Source: Pseudomonadota bacterium
GTDB taxonomy: Bacteria; Pseudomonadota; Gammaproteobacteria; Burkholderiales; Burkholderiaceae_C
Reading direction: 5' to 3'
Length of the DNA: 64,000 bases
NCBI GenBank assembly: GCA_021808445.1
Contig: JAKBBP010000001.1
Location: forward strand, 157,636 to 221,635
In this document: positions 8,110-16,212 of the stretch, piece after piece
How the letters are laid out: each line of letters opens with the position of its first letter
Numbering within the stretch: the first letter of the stretch is position 1
Notes under the pieces: generated by a model
The model's input: the letters and a program-made list of their open reading frames with translations, nothing else
Databases searched by the model: none
What the model was told of the DNA's origin: nothing
Translations under genes and position numbers: made by a program

Positions 8110-11100
8110 ATGTCCCAGGCGTACGCGGCGCTGCGCTGCATGTCCAATTTCAGTTTCCTGCGCGGCGCCAGCCATCCCGAGGAACTGGTGCGCCGTGCCG
8201 GTGAACTGGGCTACACGGCCCTGGCGCTGACCGACGAATGCTCCCTGGCTGGCGTGGTGCGCGCCCACGTGGCAGCGCGCGAGGCAGGGGTGAAGCTGTT
8301 GCTGGGAAGCCAGTTCCGCCTGCGCCTGGACCACGAGCACGAGGCGGTGCTGGTGCTGCTGGCGCGGCATCGTGCGGACTACGCTGTCTTGTGCCGATTC
8401 ATCACCGCATTGCGCCGTGCCTCGCCCAAGGGCAGCTATCGCCTGGAGCTCGAGGCCCTGCTGCGCCAGCCCCCCGGCGCCTGCCTGGGCGTGCTGTGCC
8501 TGCCGCGCCGGGCCGACGATGCACGGCTGCTCGGCTGGGCCGCCGCGTTGCGCGAGGGCTTGGGCTCCACGCTGCGACTGGGCGTGGAGCTGCATCGCGA
8601 GCTGGACGACGCGCGCTGGCTGCAGCGCCTGCACGCGCTGTCGGGGCGGCTGGGCATGGAGCTCGTGGCCTGCCCCGACGTGCAGATGCACGCCGCCTCG
8701 CGCCAGCCGCTGCACGACACGCTGTGCGCCATCCGCCTGGGGCGTGAGCTGGCGCGCTGCGGCCTGGAGCTGCAACCCAATGCCGAGCGCGCGCTGCAGG
8801 GTCTGGAGCAGTTGGGCCGGCGCTACCCGGTCGAGCTCCTCGAGCGCAGCGCGCAGCTGGCGGACAGCTGCGTGTTCTCCCTCGAGGAGCTGCGTTACAA
8901 CTATCCCCGCGAAGTGGTGCCGCCAGGCCTGCAGGCCGACGAACACCTGCGCCGGCGGGTGTTCGAGGGGGCCTGGCGGCGCTGGCCGGGGGGGCCCGAC
9001 GCGGCGATGCGCGAACTCATCGAGCACGAACTCGCGCTCATCGCCGAGCTCGGCTATGCGCATTACTTTCTCACCGTCGACGACATCGTGGGCTTTGCAC
9101 GCTCGCGGGGCATCCTGTGTCAGGGGCGCGGCTCGGCGGCCAACAGCGTGGTGTGCTGGTGCCTGGGGGTGACCGAGGTCGATCCGGCGCGCATGCAGGT
9201 GTTGTTCGAGCGATTCATCAGCCGCGAGCGCAACGAGCCGCCGGACATCGATGTCGACTTCGAGCACGAGCGTCGCGAGGAGGTGATTCAGTACCTGTAT
9301 GCCAAGTACGGGCGTGAGCGCGCGGCCCTGACCGCCAGCGTCATCACCTACCGACCGCGCAGCGCCATCCGCGACGTCGGCAAGGCGCTGGGTTTCGCGC
9401 CGGAGACCGTCGATCGCCTGGCGCGCAACGTGCAATGGTGGGACGGACGCGAGATCGCCGCCGAGCGCCTGCTCGAGGCCGGCCTGGACCCCGCCGATCT
9501 GGGGGTGCGCCAGTGGATGGCGCTGGTGCGCGCGCTGCTGGGTTTTCCCCGCCACCTGTCGCAGCACACGGGGGGCTTCGTGCTCAGCGGCGATCCGCTG
9601 CACGAACTGGTGCCGGTGGAGAACGCGGCGATGCCCGGGCGCACGGTGATCGAGTGGGACAAGGACGACCTGGACGCGATGGGCATGCTCAAGGTGGATG
9701 TGCTGGCACTGGGCATGCTCACGGCGATCCGCAAGTCCCTGGATCTGATCGGCGCCGCGCGCGGACGACCCTTTGCGATGCAGGACATCCCGCCCGAGGA
9801 CCCGGCGACCTACGACATGCTGTGCGCGGCCGACTCGGTGGGGGTGTTCCAGGTGGAGTCGCGCGCCCAGCAGGGCATGCTGCCGCGCCTGCGCCCGCGC
9901 TGTTTCTACGACCTGGTGGTGGAGGTGGCGATCGTGCGCCCGGGGCCGATCCAGGGCGGCATGGTGCATCCCTACCTGCGGCGGCGTCAGGGCCTGGAGC
10001 CGGTGCACTACCCCAGCCCGGCACTGCGCCAGGCGCTGCAGCGCACGCTGGGCGTGCCGGTGTTCCAGGAGCAGGTGATGCAGATCAGCATGCTGGCTGC
10101 CGGGTTCAGCGCCGGCCAGGCCGACGGGCTGCGCCGCGCGATGGCGGCGTGGCGCCGCAAGGGATCGCTGCAGGTCTGGCGGGATCGCCTGGTCGGTGGC
10201 ATGGTCGAGCGGGGCTACGACCCGGCTTTCGCCGAGCAGATCTACGCCCAGGTGCAGGGTTTTTCCGAGTACGGATTTCCCGAGAGCCACGCGGCGTCCT
10301 TCGCCTTGCTGGTGTATGCCAGCGCCTGGATCAAGCGCCACCATCCCGCGCAGTTCCTGGCCGCGCTGCTCAACAGCCAGCCCATGGGGTTCTACACCCC
10401 CTCCCAACTGGTGCAGGATGCAAGGCGCCACGGCGTGCGCGTGCTGCCGCCCGACGTGCAGGCCAGTCGCTGGGACAGCCGGATCGAAGGTGCCGCCGTA
10501 CGCCTGGGCCTGCGCCTGGTGCGCGGCTTCGGGCAGCAGGCAGCGCGGCGTATCGAGGCGGCGCGCGCCGACGGCGCCTTTCTCGATGCGGTGGACCTGG
10601 CGCGCCGCGCGGCGCTGGCGGGCAGCGACATGCGCCTGCTGGCCGCCGCCGACGCCTTGCGCAGCCTGGCCGGACACCGGCGCCAGCAGGTGTGGCAGGC
10701 CGCCGCGGTGCACGCGCTGCCGCCGCTGCTGCGTGACGCGGCGCCCGCCGAGCCCGGACTGGATCTGAGCGCGCCGTCGGAGGGGGAAGACGTGGTTTTC
10801 GACTATGCCGCCACCGGCCTGAGCCTGCGCCGGCATCCGCTGGCGCTCTTGCGCGAGCGCCTGCATCCGCGCTGGCTGCGGGCCGCGCAGCTGGCCACGC
10901 TGCCCGACGGCAGCCGCGCGCGCGCCTGCGGCCTGGTCACGCTGCGCCAGCAACCCGAGACGGCGCGCGGAACCACCTTCGTGTCCCTGGAGGACGAGAC
11001 CGGAGTGGTGCAGGTGATCTGCTGGAAAAGCCTGCGCGAGCGCCAGCGGCAGGTGTTGTTGCGGGCGCGACTGCTGGCGGTGGCCGGACGTTGGCAGAGC

Positions 11101-11193
11101 GACGGCGCGGTGGGCAGCCTGCTGGCCGAGCGCCTGTTCGATCTCACGCCCCTGCTCGGAGAGCTTCCCACCGTGTCCCGCGATTTCCATTGA
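8110..11193 (+). CDS. dnaE2: DnaE2 error-prone DNA polymerase III alpha subunit (ImuC)
   Basis: This 1027-residue C-family polymerase carries out mutagenic lesion bypass together with ImuA and ImuB. The N-terminal PHP domain starts SNFSFLRGASHPEEL with LALTDECSLAGV. The catalytic aspartates lie in PPDIDVDFEHERREEV near residue 377, in the palm domain. GRGSAANSVVCW and VQGFSEYGFPESHAASFA are typical DnaE motifs, and an OB-fold (CGLVTLRQQPETARGTTFVSLEDE) occurs near the end. The length and the missing C-terminal tau-binding region fit DnaE2, not the replicative DnaE1. Confidence 0.95.
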   Translation: MSQAYAALRCMSNFSFLRGASHPEELVRRAGELGYTALALTDECSLAGVVRAHVAAREAGVKLLLGSQFRLRLDHEHEAVLVLLARHRADYAVLCRFITALRRASPKGSYRLELEALLRQPPGACLGVLCLPRRADDARLLGWAAALREGLGSTLRLGVELHRELDDARWLQRLHALSGRLGMELVACPDVQMHAASRQPLHDTLCAIRLGRELARCGLELQPNAERALQGLEQLGRRYPVELLERSAQLADSCVFSLEELRYNYPREVVPPGLQADEHLRRRVFEGAWRRWPGGPDAAMRELIEHELALIAELGYAHYFLTVDDIVGFARSRGILCQGRGSAANSVVCWCLGVTEVDPARMQVLFERFISRERNEPPDIDVDFEHERREEVIQYLYAKYGRERAALTASVITYRPRSAIRDVGKALGFAPETVDRLARNVQWWDGREIAAERLLEAGLDPADLGVRQWMALVRALLGFPRHLSQHTGGFVLSGDPLHELVPVENAAMPGRTVIEWDKDDLDAMGMLKVDVLALGMLTAIRKSLDLIGAARGRPFAMQDIPPEDPATYDMLCAADSVGVFQVESRAQQGMLPRLRPRCFYDLVVEVAIVRPGPIQGGMVHPYLRRRQGLEPVHYPSPALRQALQRTLGVPVFQEQVMQISMLAAGFSAGQADGLRRAMAAWRRKGSLQVWRDRLVGGMVERGYDPAFAEQIYAQVQGFSEYGFPESHAASFALLVYASAWIKRHHPAQFLAALLNSQPMGFYTPSQLVQDARRHGVRVLPPDVQASRWDSRIEGAAVRLGLRLVRGFGQQAARRIEAARADGAFLDAVDLARRAALAGSDMRLLAAADALRSLAGHRRQQVWQAAAVHALPPLLRDAAPAEPGLDLSAPSEGEDVVFDYAATGLSLRRHPLALLRERLHPRWLRAAQLATLPDGSRARACGLVTLRQQPETARGTTFVSLEDETGVVQVICWKSLRERQRQVLLRARLLAVAGRWQSDGAVGSLLAERLFDLTPLLGELPTVSRDFH

Positions 11194-11253
11194 ATCCGCA
11201 CGCCGATCCTGGGGTGGACCGTCGCGGGCGGATGGGTTCAAAATCCAGGCCCC

Positions 11254-12321
11254 ATGAAGACCTTCCACAACCCCGTCCATGCCGGCCACTCGGCCCGGCA
11301 GGAAATGTTCCTCGGGCGCATGGTGCCCAGCCACGAGATCCCCGCGCGCGTCGAATACGTGCTGGACGAGCTGCGACGTCGCCCGCTGGGCGAGCTGCTG
11401 CTGCCCGGGATCGACGATGCGGTGCTGGGGCGAGCCCTGCTGCGCGTGCACGACGGAGCCTATCTGGAATTCCTGCAGCAGGCCTGGCAGGACTGGATTG
11501 CGCTGGACCCCGGCAATGCCCAGCGCGATGCGCTGCCCAACGCATGGCCCCTGGCACGGCGCCACGGTTTTCGTGCCGATGCGCCGACACGCCATGTCGT
11601 GGCCCGTCTCGGACAGCATGCCTTCGATGCCGGGACCCCCCTGACCGCGGGGAGCTGGACCGCGGCGCGTGGCGCCGCCGCTTGCGCCCTGGCGGCCGCG
11701 CAGGCGCTGCTGGCGGGCGAGCGCGCCGCCTTCGCGCTCACGCGCCCGCCGGGCCACCATGCCGGACCCGACTACTTCGGCGGCTACTGTTTCCTGAACC
11801 ATGCCGCGCTGGCGGCGCAGGCGCTGCGCGATGGCGGCTGCTCTCGCGTGGCGGTGCTGGACGTCGACTATCACCATGGCAACGGCACGCAGACCGTGTT
11901 CTACGAACGCAGCGACGTGCTGACCCTGTCGCTGCACGGCGACCCGACCACCGAATACCCGTATTTCCTCGGTTTCGCGGACGAGCGAGGCGCCGGACCC
12001 GGCGAGGGCTTCAATCTCAACCTGCCCCTGCCGCGGGGCAGTGATTTCAAGGTATGGAGCGCGGCGTTGGAGCGGGCCTTGCGCGAAGTGCGGGACTTCG
12101 GGGCCGAGGCGCTGGTGGTGCCGATGGGACTGGACACCTTCGCCGGCGACCCGATCGGCAGTTTCGAGTTGCAGTCCTCGCACTACGAGCAGGTCGGCAG
12201 GTGGCTGGCGGGCGCCGGGCTGCCCACGCTGTTCACCTTCGAGGGCGGCTACGCGGTGGCTGAACTCGGAGTCAACGCGGTGAACCTGCTGCAGGGTTTC
12301 GAGGCCCTCGCCGGGGGCTGA
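11254..12321 (+). CDS. HDAC-superfamily deacetylase, probable acetylpolyamine amidohydrolase
   Basis: This 355-residue zinc-dependent deacetylase belongs to the histone deacetylase/APAH superfamily. Motifs in order are RPPGHHAGPDYFGGYCFLNH (active-site histidines), VLDVDYHHGNGTQ (zinc Asp and His), SLHGDPTTEYPYFLGFADE, which is characteristic of acetylpolyamine amidohydrolases, and VPMGLDTFAGDP (second zinc Asp). Bacterial members remove acetyl groups from polyamines or other small amides in the cytoplasm. It stands alone between the mutasome and a LysE exporter gene on the same strand; no polyamine gene is adjacent, so the substrate is inferred from motif similarity only. Confidence 0.85.
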   Translation: MKTFHNPVHAGHSARQEMFLGRMVPSHEIPARVEYVLDELRRRPLGELLLPGIDDAVLGRALLRVHDGAYLEFLQQAWQDWIALDPGNAQRDALPNAWPLARRHGFRADAPTRHVVARLGQHAFDAGTPLTAGSWTAARGAAACALAAAQALLAGERAAFALTRPPGHHAGPDYFGGYCFLNHAALAAQALRDGGCSRVAVLDVDYHHGNGTQTVFYERSDVLTLSLHGDPTTEYPYFLGFADERGAGPGEGFNLNLPLPRGSDFKVWSAALERALREVRDFGAEALVVPMGLDTFAGDPIGSFELQSSHYEQVGRWLAGAGLPTLFTFEGGYAVAELGVNAVNLLQGFEALAGG

Positions 12322-12406
12322 TCGACCGCGGGCAGGCATGGTCCTGGCAGGGCACAATAGGGCCATGCAGGCCCATGGGCGTGCCTGCGTGCCCCCTTCT
12401 TCTTCC

Positions 12407-13057
12407 ATGAACCCCATCGCCTCCTCCCTGCTCGCCTTCAGTGCCGCGGCGCTGGTGCTGACCATCACTCCGGGGGTGGACACCGCCTTGGTGCTGCGCA
12501 GCGCCGCCGGGTCGGGGCGACGGCGCGCAGCGGCGGCGGCGCTGGGCGTGGCCATGGGTTGCCTGGCCTGGGGCTTGCTGGCCGCGGCCGGCCTGGCTGC
12601 GCTGCTCGCGGCCTCGTCCCGCGCCTACGACGCGTTGCGCCTGCTGGGTGCGGGCTACCTGGGCTGGCTGGGCCTGCGGCTGTTGTTGCGCCCAGGGCGA
12701 TCCTTCACGCCGCCGGCACAGCGCGGCGAGCAGGCGCAGGCACCGCGGGGCGTCGCTGCGCCGGGCCTGGCTTCGGACGGGCTGCGCGGGCTGCTGACCA
12801 ATCTGCTCAACCCCAAGGTCGGGGTGTTCTATGTGAGTTTTCTGCCCCAGTTCGTTCCCCATGGCGTGTGGGTCGGGGGCTTTCTGTTCCTGCTCGCCTG
12901 CGTGCATGTGGTGTTGTCGCTGGCCTGGTTCGCCGTGTTGATCGCGGCCACGGCGCCGATCGGGCGCTGGCTTTCCAGCCGGCGCGTGGCGCGAACCCTC
13001 GATCGCTGCACGGGCCTGGTGTTCCTGGCCTTTGGTGCGCGCCTGGCGGCTGGCTGA
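12407..13057 (+). CDS. LysE/RhtB family amino-acid exporter
   Basis: This is a 216-residue membrane protein with about six hydrophobic segments. The N-terminus LLAFSAAALVLTITPGVDTALVLRSAAG contains the TPGP/D-type LysE signature, and GLLTNLLNPKVGVFYVSFLPQF is the second family hallmark. I chose ATG 12407 over the upstream 12338, which would add 23 non-membrane residues. RhtB-type proteins export amino acids such as threonine, homoserine or lysine; which one cannot be told. It is codirectional with the deacetylase upstream (85 bp) and the MoxR gene downstream (17 bp). Confidence 0.85.
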   Translation: MNPIASSLLAFSAAALVLTITPGVDTALVLRSAAGSGRRRAAAAALGVAMGCLAWGLLAAAGLAALLAASSRAYDALRLLGAGYLGWLGLRLLLRPGRSFTPPAQRGEQAQAPRGVAAPGLASDGLRGLLTNLLNPKVGVFYVSFLPQFVPHGVWVGGFLFLLACVHVVLSLAWFAVLIAATAPIGRWLSSRRVARTLDRCTGLVFLAFGARLAAG

Positions 13058-13074
13058 TTCCGGGAGATTCCTGC

Positions 13075-13923
13075 ATGGCCTTGCGTTTCGAAGGAAGTTC
13101 CGACTACGTGGCGACGGAGGATCTGAAGATCGCCGTCCATGCGGCGATCACGCTGCAGCGTCCGCTGCTGATCAAGGGCGAGCCGGGAACCGGCAAGACC
13201 ATGCTGGCCGAGGAGGTGGCGCGAGCCCTCGGGCTGCCGCTGCTGCAGTGGCACGTGAAATCCACGACCAAGGCGCAGCAGGGCCTGTACGAGTACGACG
13301 CCGTGTCGCGCCTGCGGGACTCGCAGCTCGGCGACGCCAAGGTGCACGACATCCGCAACTACATCGTCAAGGGCGTGCTGTGGCAGGCCTTCGACCACGA
13401 CGGCCCCTGCGTGATCCTGATCGACGAGATCGACAAGGCCGACATCGAGTTTCCCAACGATCTGCTGCGCGAACTCGACCGCATGGAATTCCATTGCTAC
13501 GAGACCCGCGAGACCGTCCGGGCACGCCACCGGCCCCTGGTGTTCATCACCTCGAACAACGAGAAGGAACTGCCGGACGCCTTTCTGCGTCGCTGCTTCT
13601 TCCACTACATCCGCTTCCCCGATCGCGAGACCATGGCACGCATCGTGGACGTGCATTTCCCCGGGTTGCGCAAGGAATTGCTGAGCGAGGCGCTGGAGGT
13701 GTTCTTCGGTCTGCGCGAGGTGCAGGGCCTGAAGAAAAAACCTTCGACCTCGGAACTCATCGACTGGCTCAAGCTGCTGGTGGCCGAGGACATCGGCCCC
13801 GAGGCACTGCGCAGCGGCGACCACAAGGTGGTGGTGCCGCCCCTGCACGGCGCGCTGCTGAAGAACGAGCAGGATGTGCATCTGTTCGAGCGCCTGGTGT
13901 TCATGGCACGCCACAACCGGTGA
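13075..13923 (+). CDS. MoxR-family AAA+ ATPase
   Basis: This 282-residue AAA+ ATPase has Walker A GEPGTGKTMLAEEVA near residue 36, Walker B VILIDEIDKADIEFPNDLL, sensor 1 FITSNNEKELPDAFLRR and the C-terminal lid. MoxR proteins act as chaperones that pair with VWA-domain proteins to mature or insert cofactors into enzyme complexes. The next gene encodes exactly such a partner, 85 bp downstream. The start ATG 13075 follows GGGAGA; the track ORF starts too early, inside the LysE gene. Confidence 0.9.
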   Translation: MALRFEGSSDYVATEDLKIAVHAAITLQRPLLIKGEPGTGKTMLAEEVARALGLPLLQWHVKSTTKAQQGLYEYDAVSRLRDSQLGDAKVHDIRNYIVKGVLWQAFDHDGPCVILIDEIDKADIEFPNDLLRELDRMEFHCYETRETVRARHRPLVFITSNNEKELPDAFLRRCFFHYIRFPDRETMARIVDVHFPGLRKELLSEALEVFFGLREVQGLKKKPSTSELIDWLKLLVAEDIGPEALRSGDHKVVVPPLHGALLKNEQDVHLFERLVFMARHNR

Positions 13924-13930
13924 TGGACCA

Positions 13931-13978
13931 CGGCCCCCACGCCGCCTGCGGTCGCTGCCCCCCGAGGGCGGCGCCGGG
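13931..13978. repeat. GC-rich intergenic element of Comamonadaceae/Burkholderiales type
   Basis: The MoxR-VWA gap holds a stretch resembling the dispersed motif CCCCCACGCC...GCTGCCCCCCGAGGG found many times in Comamonadaceae genomes, with self-complementary GGCGCCGGGCCCGGCG next to it. Only one clear copy is in the window. The family assignment is from memory and not checked. Confidence 0.35.
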
Positions 13979-14008
13979 CCCGGCGTGCGCCGGCGGAGCC
14001 AGTTTCCC

Positions 14009-15181
14009 ATGCTGATCGATTTCTTCCTGCATTTGCGTGACTGCGGTCTGGCGGTCTCCACGCGCGAGTATCTGGGGCTGCTGGAGGCTCTGCAGGCGCG
14101 GGTGATCGGGCATTCCATCGACGAGTTCCATGCCCTGTCGCGTGCCACGCTGATCAAGGACGAGTCGAATTACGACAAGTTCGACCGCGCTTTCGGGCAG
14201 TACTTCCGCGGTGTTCAGAACCTGCCGGGCCTGCAGGCCGACCTGCCCGAGGAATGGCTGCGCGCGTCGATGCGCAAGCACCTGTCGCCCGAAGACAGGG
14301 CGCGTCTGGAAAAGCTCGGCTGGGATCGACTGATGGAGGAATTCCGCAAGCGCCTGGAGGAGCAGAAGGGGCGCCACGCCGGCGGCAGCCGCTGGATCGG
14401 CACCGGCGGCAGCAGCCCTTTCGGAAACGGCGGCTACCACCCGGAGGGCATCCGGGTCGGGGGGCCCTCGGCCGGCAACCGCAGCGCCGTCAAGGTGTGG
14501 GAGCGCCGCGAGTTCGACAACCTGGACGACCAGGTGGAACTGGGTACGCGCAACATCAAGGTGGCGCTGCGCCGGCTGCGCCGCTTCGCACGCGAGGGGG
14601 CGGCCGACGAACTGGACCTGGACGGCACCGTGCTGGGCACGGCGCGCAACGCCGGCTGGCTGGACCTGCGCATGCGCGCGCAGCGCCACAATCGCGTCAA
14701 GGTGCTGTTGTTCCTCGACGTGGGGGGCTCGATGGACGAGCACATCCGCATCTGCGAGGAGCTGTTCTCGGCCGCGCGCGGCGAGTTCAAGCATCTGGAG
14801 CATTTCTATTTCCACAACTGCATCTACGACCACGTGTGGAAGGACAACCGGCGGCGGCACGCCGAGCGCCTGGACCTGCACGATCTGATGCACAAGTTCG
14901 GCGAGGATTACAAGGTCGTGGTGGTCGGCGACGCGACCATGAGCCCCTACGAGATCCTGCAGCCCGGCGGCGCGCTGGAATACGCCAACGAGGAGCCCGG
15001 CGCTGCCTGGCTGCAGCGCCTGCTGCAGACCTGGCGCCACGCGGTGTGGCTCAACCCGACCCCGCCCAATCTGTGGCAATACCACCATTCCATCGAGATC
15101 ATCCGCAGCATCTTCGGCGCACGCATGTTCCCGATGACCCTGGACGGACTCTCGCGTGCGATGCGCGAGCTCAACAAGTGA
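14009..15181 (+). CDS. CoxE-type VWA domain protein (MoxR partner)
   Basis: This 390-residue protein begins MLIDFFLHLRDCGLAVSTRE, which is the DUF-like N-terminus of the CoxE/YehP VWA family, and has a C-terminal von Willebrand A fold with the metal site LFLDVGGSMDEHIR near residue 235 and VVVVGDATMSPYEIL. The middle is a Gly/Arg-rich linker. The MIDAS motif is DxGxS where many VWA proteins have DxSxS; this variant is common in the family as I know it. It probably works with the MoxR ATPase just upstream in protein-complex maturation; the client is unknown. Its stop overlaps the next start (GTGA). Confidence 0.85.
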   Translation: MLIDFFLHLRDCGLAVSTREYLGLLEALQARVIGHSIDEFHALSRATLIKDESNYDKFDRAFGQYFRGVQNLPGLQADLPEEWLRASMRKHLSPEDRARLEKLGWDRLMEEFRKRLEEQKGRHAGGSRWIGTGGSSPFGNGGYHPEGIRVGGPSAGNRSAVKVWERREFDNLDDQVELGTRNIKVALRRLRRFAREGAADELDLDGTVLGTARNAGWLDLRMRAQRHNRVKVLLFLDVGGSMDEHIRICEELFSAARGEFKHLEHFYFHNCIYDHVWKDNRRRHAERLDLHDLMHKFGEDYKVVVVGDATMSPYEILQPGGALEYANEEPGAAWLQRLLQTWRHAVWLNPTPPNLWQYHHSIEIIRSIFGARMFPMTLDGLSRAMRELNK

Positions 15182-16197
15182 CCCTGCCAACTCCCGGGCT
15201 GGCCCAGGCCGCCGCAATCCATCCTCGCGACGCCCTGTTCGCGGCCGGCGATCCGGTCCGGTCGCTGGCTGCCTGCGAACATTTCGCGGGAAGCCGCCGC
15301 CTGCTCGACAAGGCGCTGGCGCTGCAGGCGGCCATGGGCCCGGTGTTCGACCTCACCGCCGATTGCGAGGACGGTGCCGCGGCCGGACAGGAGGCCGAGC
15401 AGGCTCGCATGGTGGCCGAGCTGGTGAATTCCCCGGCCAACCGTTTCGGGCGGGTCGGCGTGCGCATCCACGCCCCCTCCGAGCCCTGCTGGCGCGAGGA
15501 CGTGCGGCGCATCGTGGTGGAGGCCGGCTCCCGTCTGGCCTATGTCACCATCCCCAAGGCCGACAGCGAGCACGAGCTGCTGGAAGTGGTCGAGGTGGTG
15601 CAGGAGGCCGCGCGCGAAGGCGGGCGCAGGTCGGCACTGCCGGTGCACGTGCTGATCGAGACCCACGGAGCCCTGCGCCGGGTGTGGGAGATCGCGGCCT
15701 TGCCCCAGGTCGAGGTGCTGGACTTCGGCATCATGGACTGGGTCAGCGCGCACCGCGGCGCCATCGACGCCCGGGCCATGCACAGCCCGGGCCAGTTCGA
15801 GCATCCCCTGGTGGTGCGCGCCAAGGCCGAGATCGCCTCCGCCGCGCTGGCCCATGGGCGCATGGCCGCGCACAACGTCTGCACCGAGCTGCGCGACCCG
15901 GAGGTCGTGCGCTCGGATGCGCTGCGCGCCCGGCGCGAGTTCGGCTTCCAGCGCATGTGGAGCATCCATCCCCTGCAGATCATGCCCATCGTCGAGGCCA
16001 TGCGCCCGGAATTCGACCAGGTGGAGCAGGGCACGCAGATCCTGCTGGCCGCGCAGGCGAACCGGTGGGGTCCCATCCAGCATGCGGGCAGGCTTCACGA
16101 CCGCGCCTCCTATCGCTACTACTGGTCGCTGCTGGAGCGCGCCCGGGCCACGGGCCAGCACATTCCCGAGCAGGCACTCCAGGCCTTTTTTGCCTGA
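15178..16197 (+). CDS. HpcH/HpaI (CitE/malyl-CoA lyase-like) aldolase-fold lyase
   Basis: This is a 339-residue member of the CitE-like TIM-barrel lyases, which cleave acyl-CoA aldol products such as citryl-, malyl- or methylmalyl-CoA. The metal-binding glutamate is in VHVLIETHGALRR and the aspartate in DFGIMDW; FDLTADCEDGAA and SIHPLQIMPI are also typical. I chose GTG 15178, giving a 4-bp overlap with the VWA gene, because homology begins near there; the track ORF is an artefact in the upstream part. The substrate cannot be deduced. Coupling to MoxR-VWA is unusual and makes it a possible client or passenger. Confidence 0.8.
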   Translation: MTLPTPGLAQAAAIHPRDALFAAGDPVRSLAACEHFAGSRRLLDKALALQAAMGPVFDLTADCEDGAAAGQEAEQARMVAELVNSPANRFGRVGVRIHAPSEPCWREDVRRIVVEAGSRLAYVTIPKADSEHELLEVVEVVQEAAREGGRRSALPVHVLIETHGALRRVWEIAALPQVEVLDFGIMDWVSAHRGAIDARAMHSPGQFEHPLVVRAKAEIASAALAHGRMAAHNVCTELRDPEVVRSDALRARREFGFQRMWSIHPLQIMPIVEAMRPEFDQVEQGTQILLAAQANRWGPIQHAGRLHDRASYRYYWSLLERARATGQHIPEQALQAFFA

Positions 16198-16212
16198 AGC
16201 CCGGGCCCGCCG

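Noticed and set aside
6763-12555. 1930-residue minus-strand ORF opposite imuB-dnaE2
   Set aside because: Composition is Gln/Arg/Ala/His-rich low complexity, the antisense shadow of GC-rich real genes that have clear family motifs.
15178-16197. CitE-like lyase considered as the missing HMG-CoA lyase (LiuE)
   Set aside because: HMG-CoA lyase belongs to another TIM-barrel family (HMGL-like) with different metal motifs; this gene has CitE-type ETHG and FGIMDW motifs.
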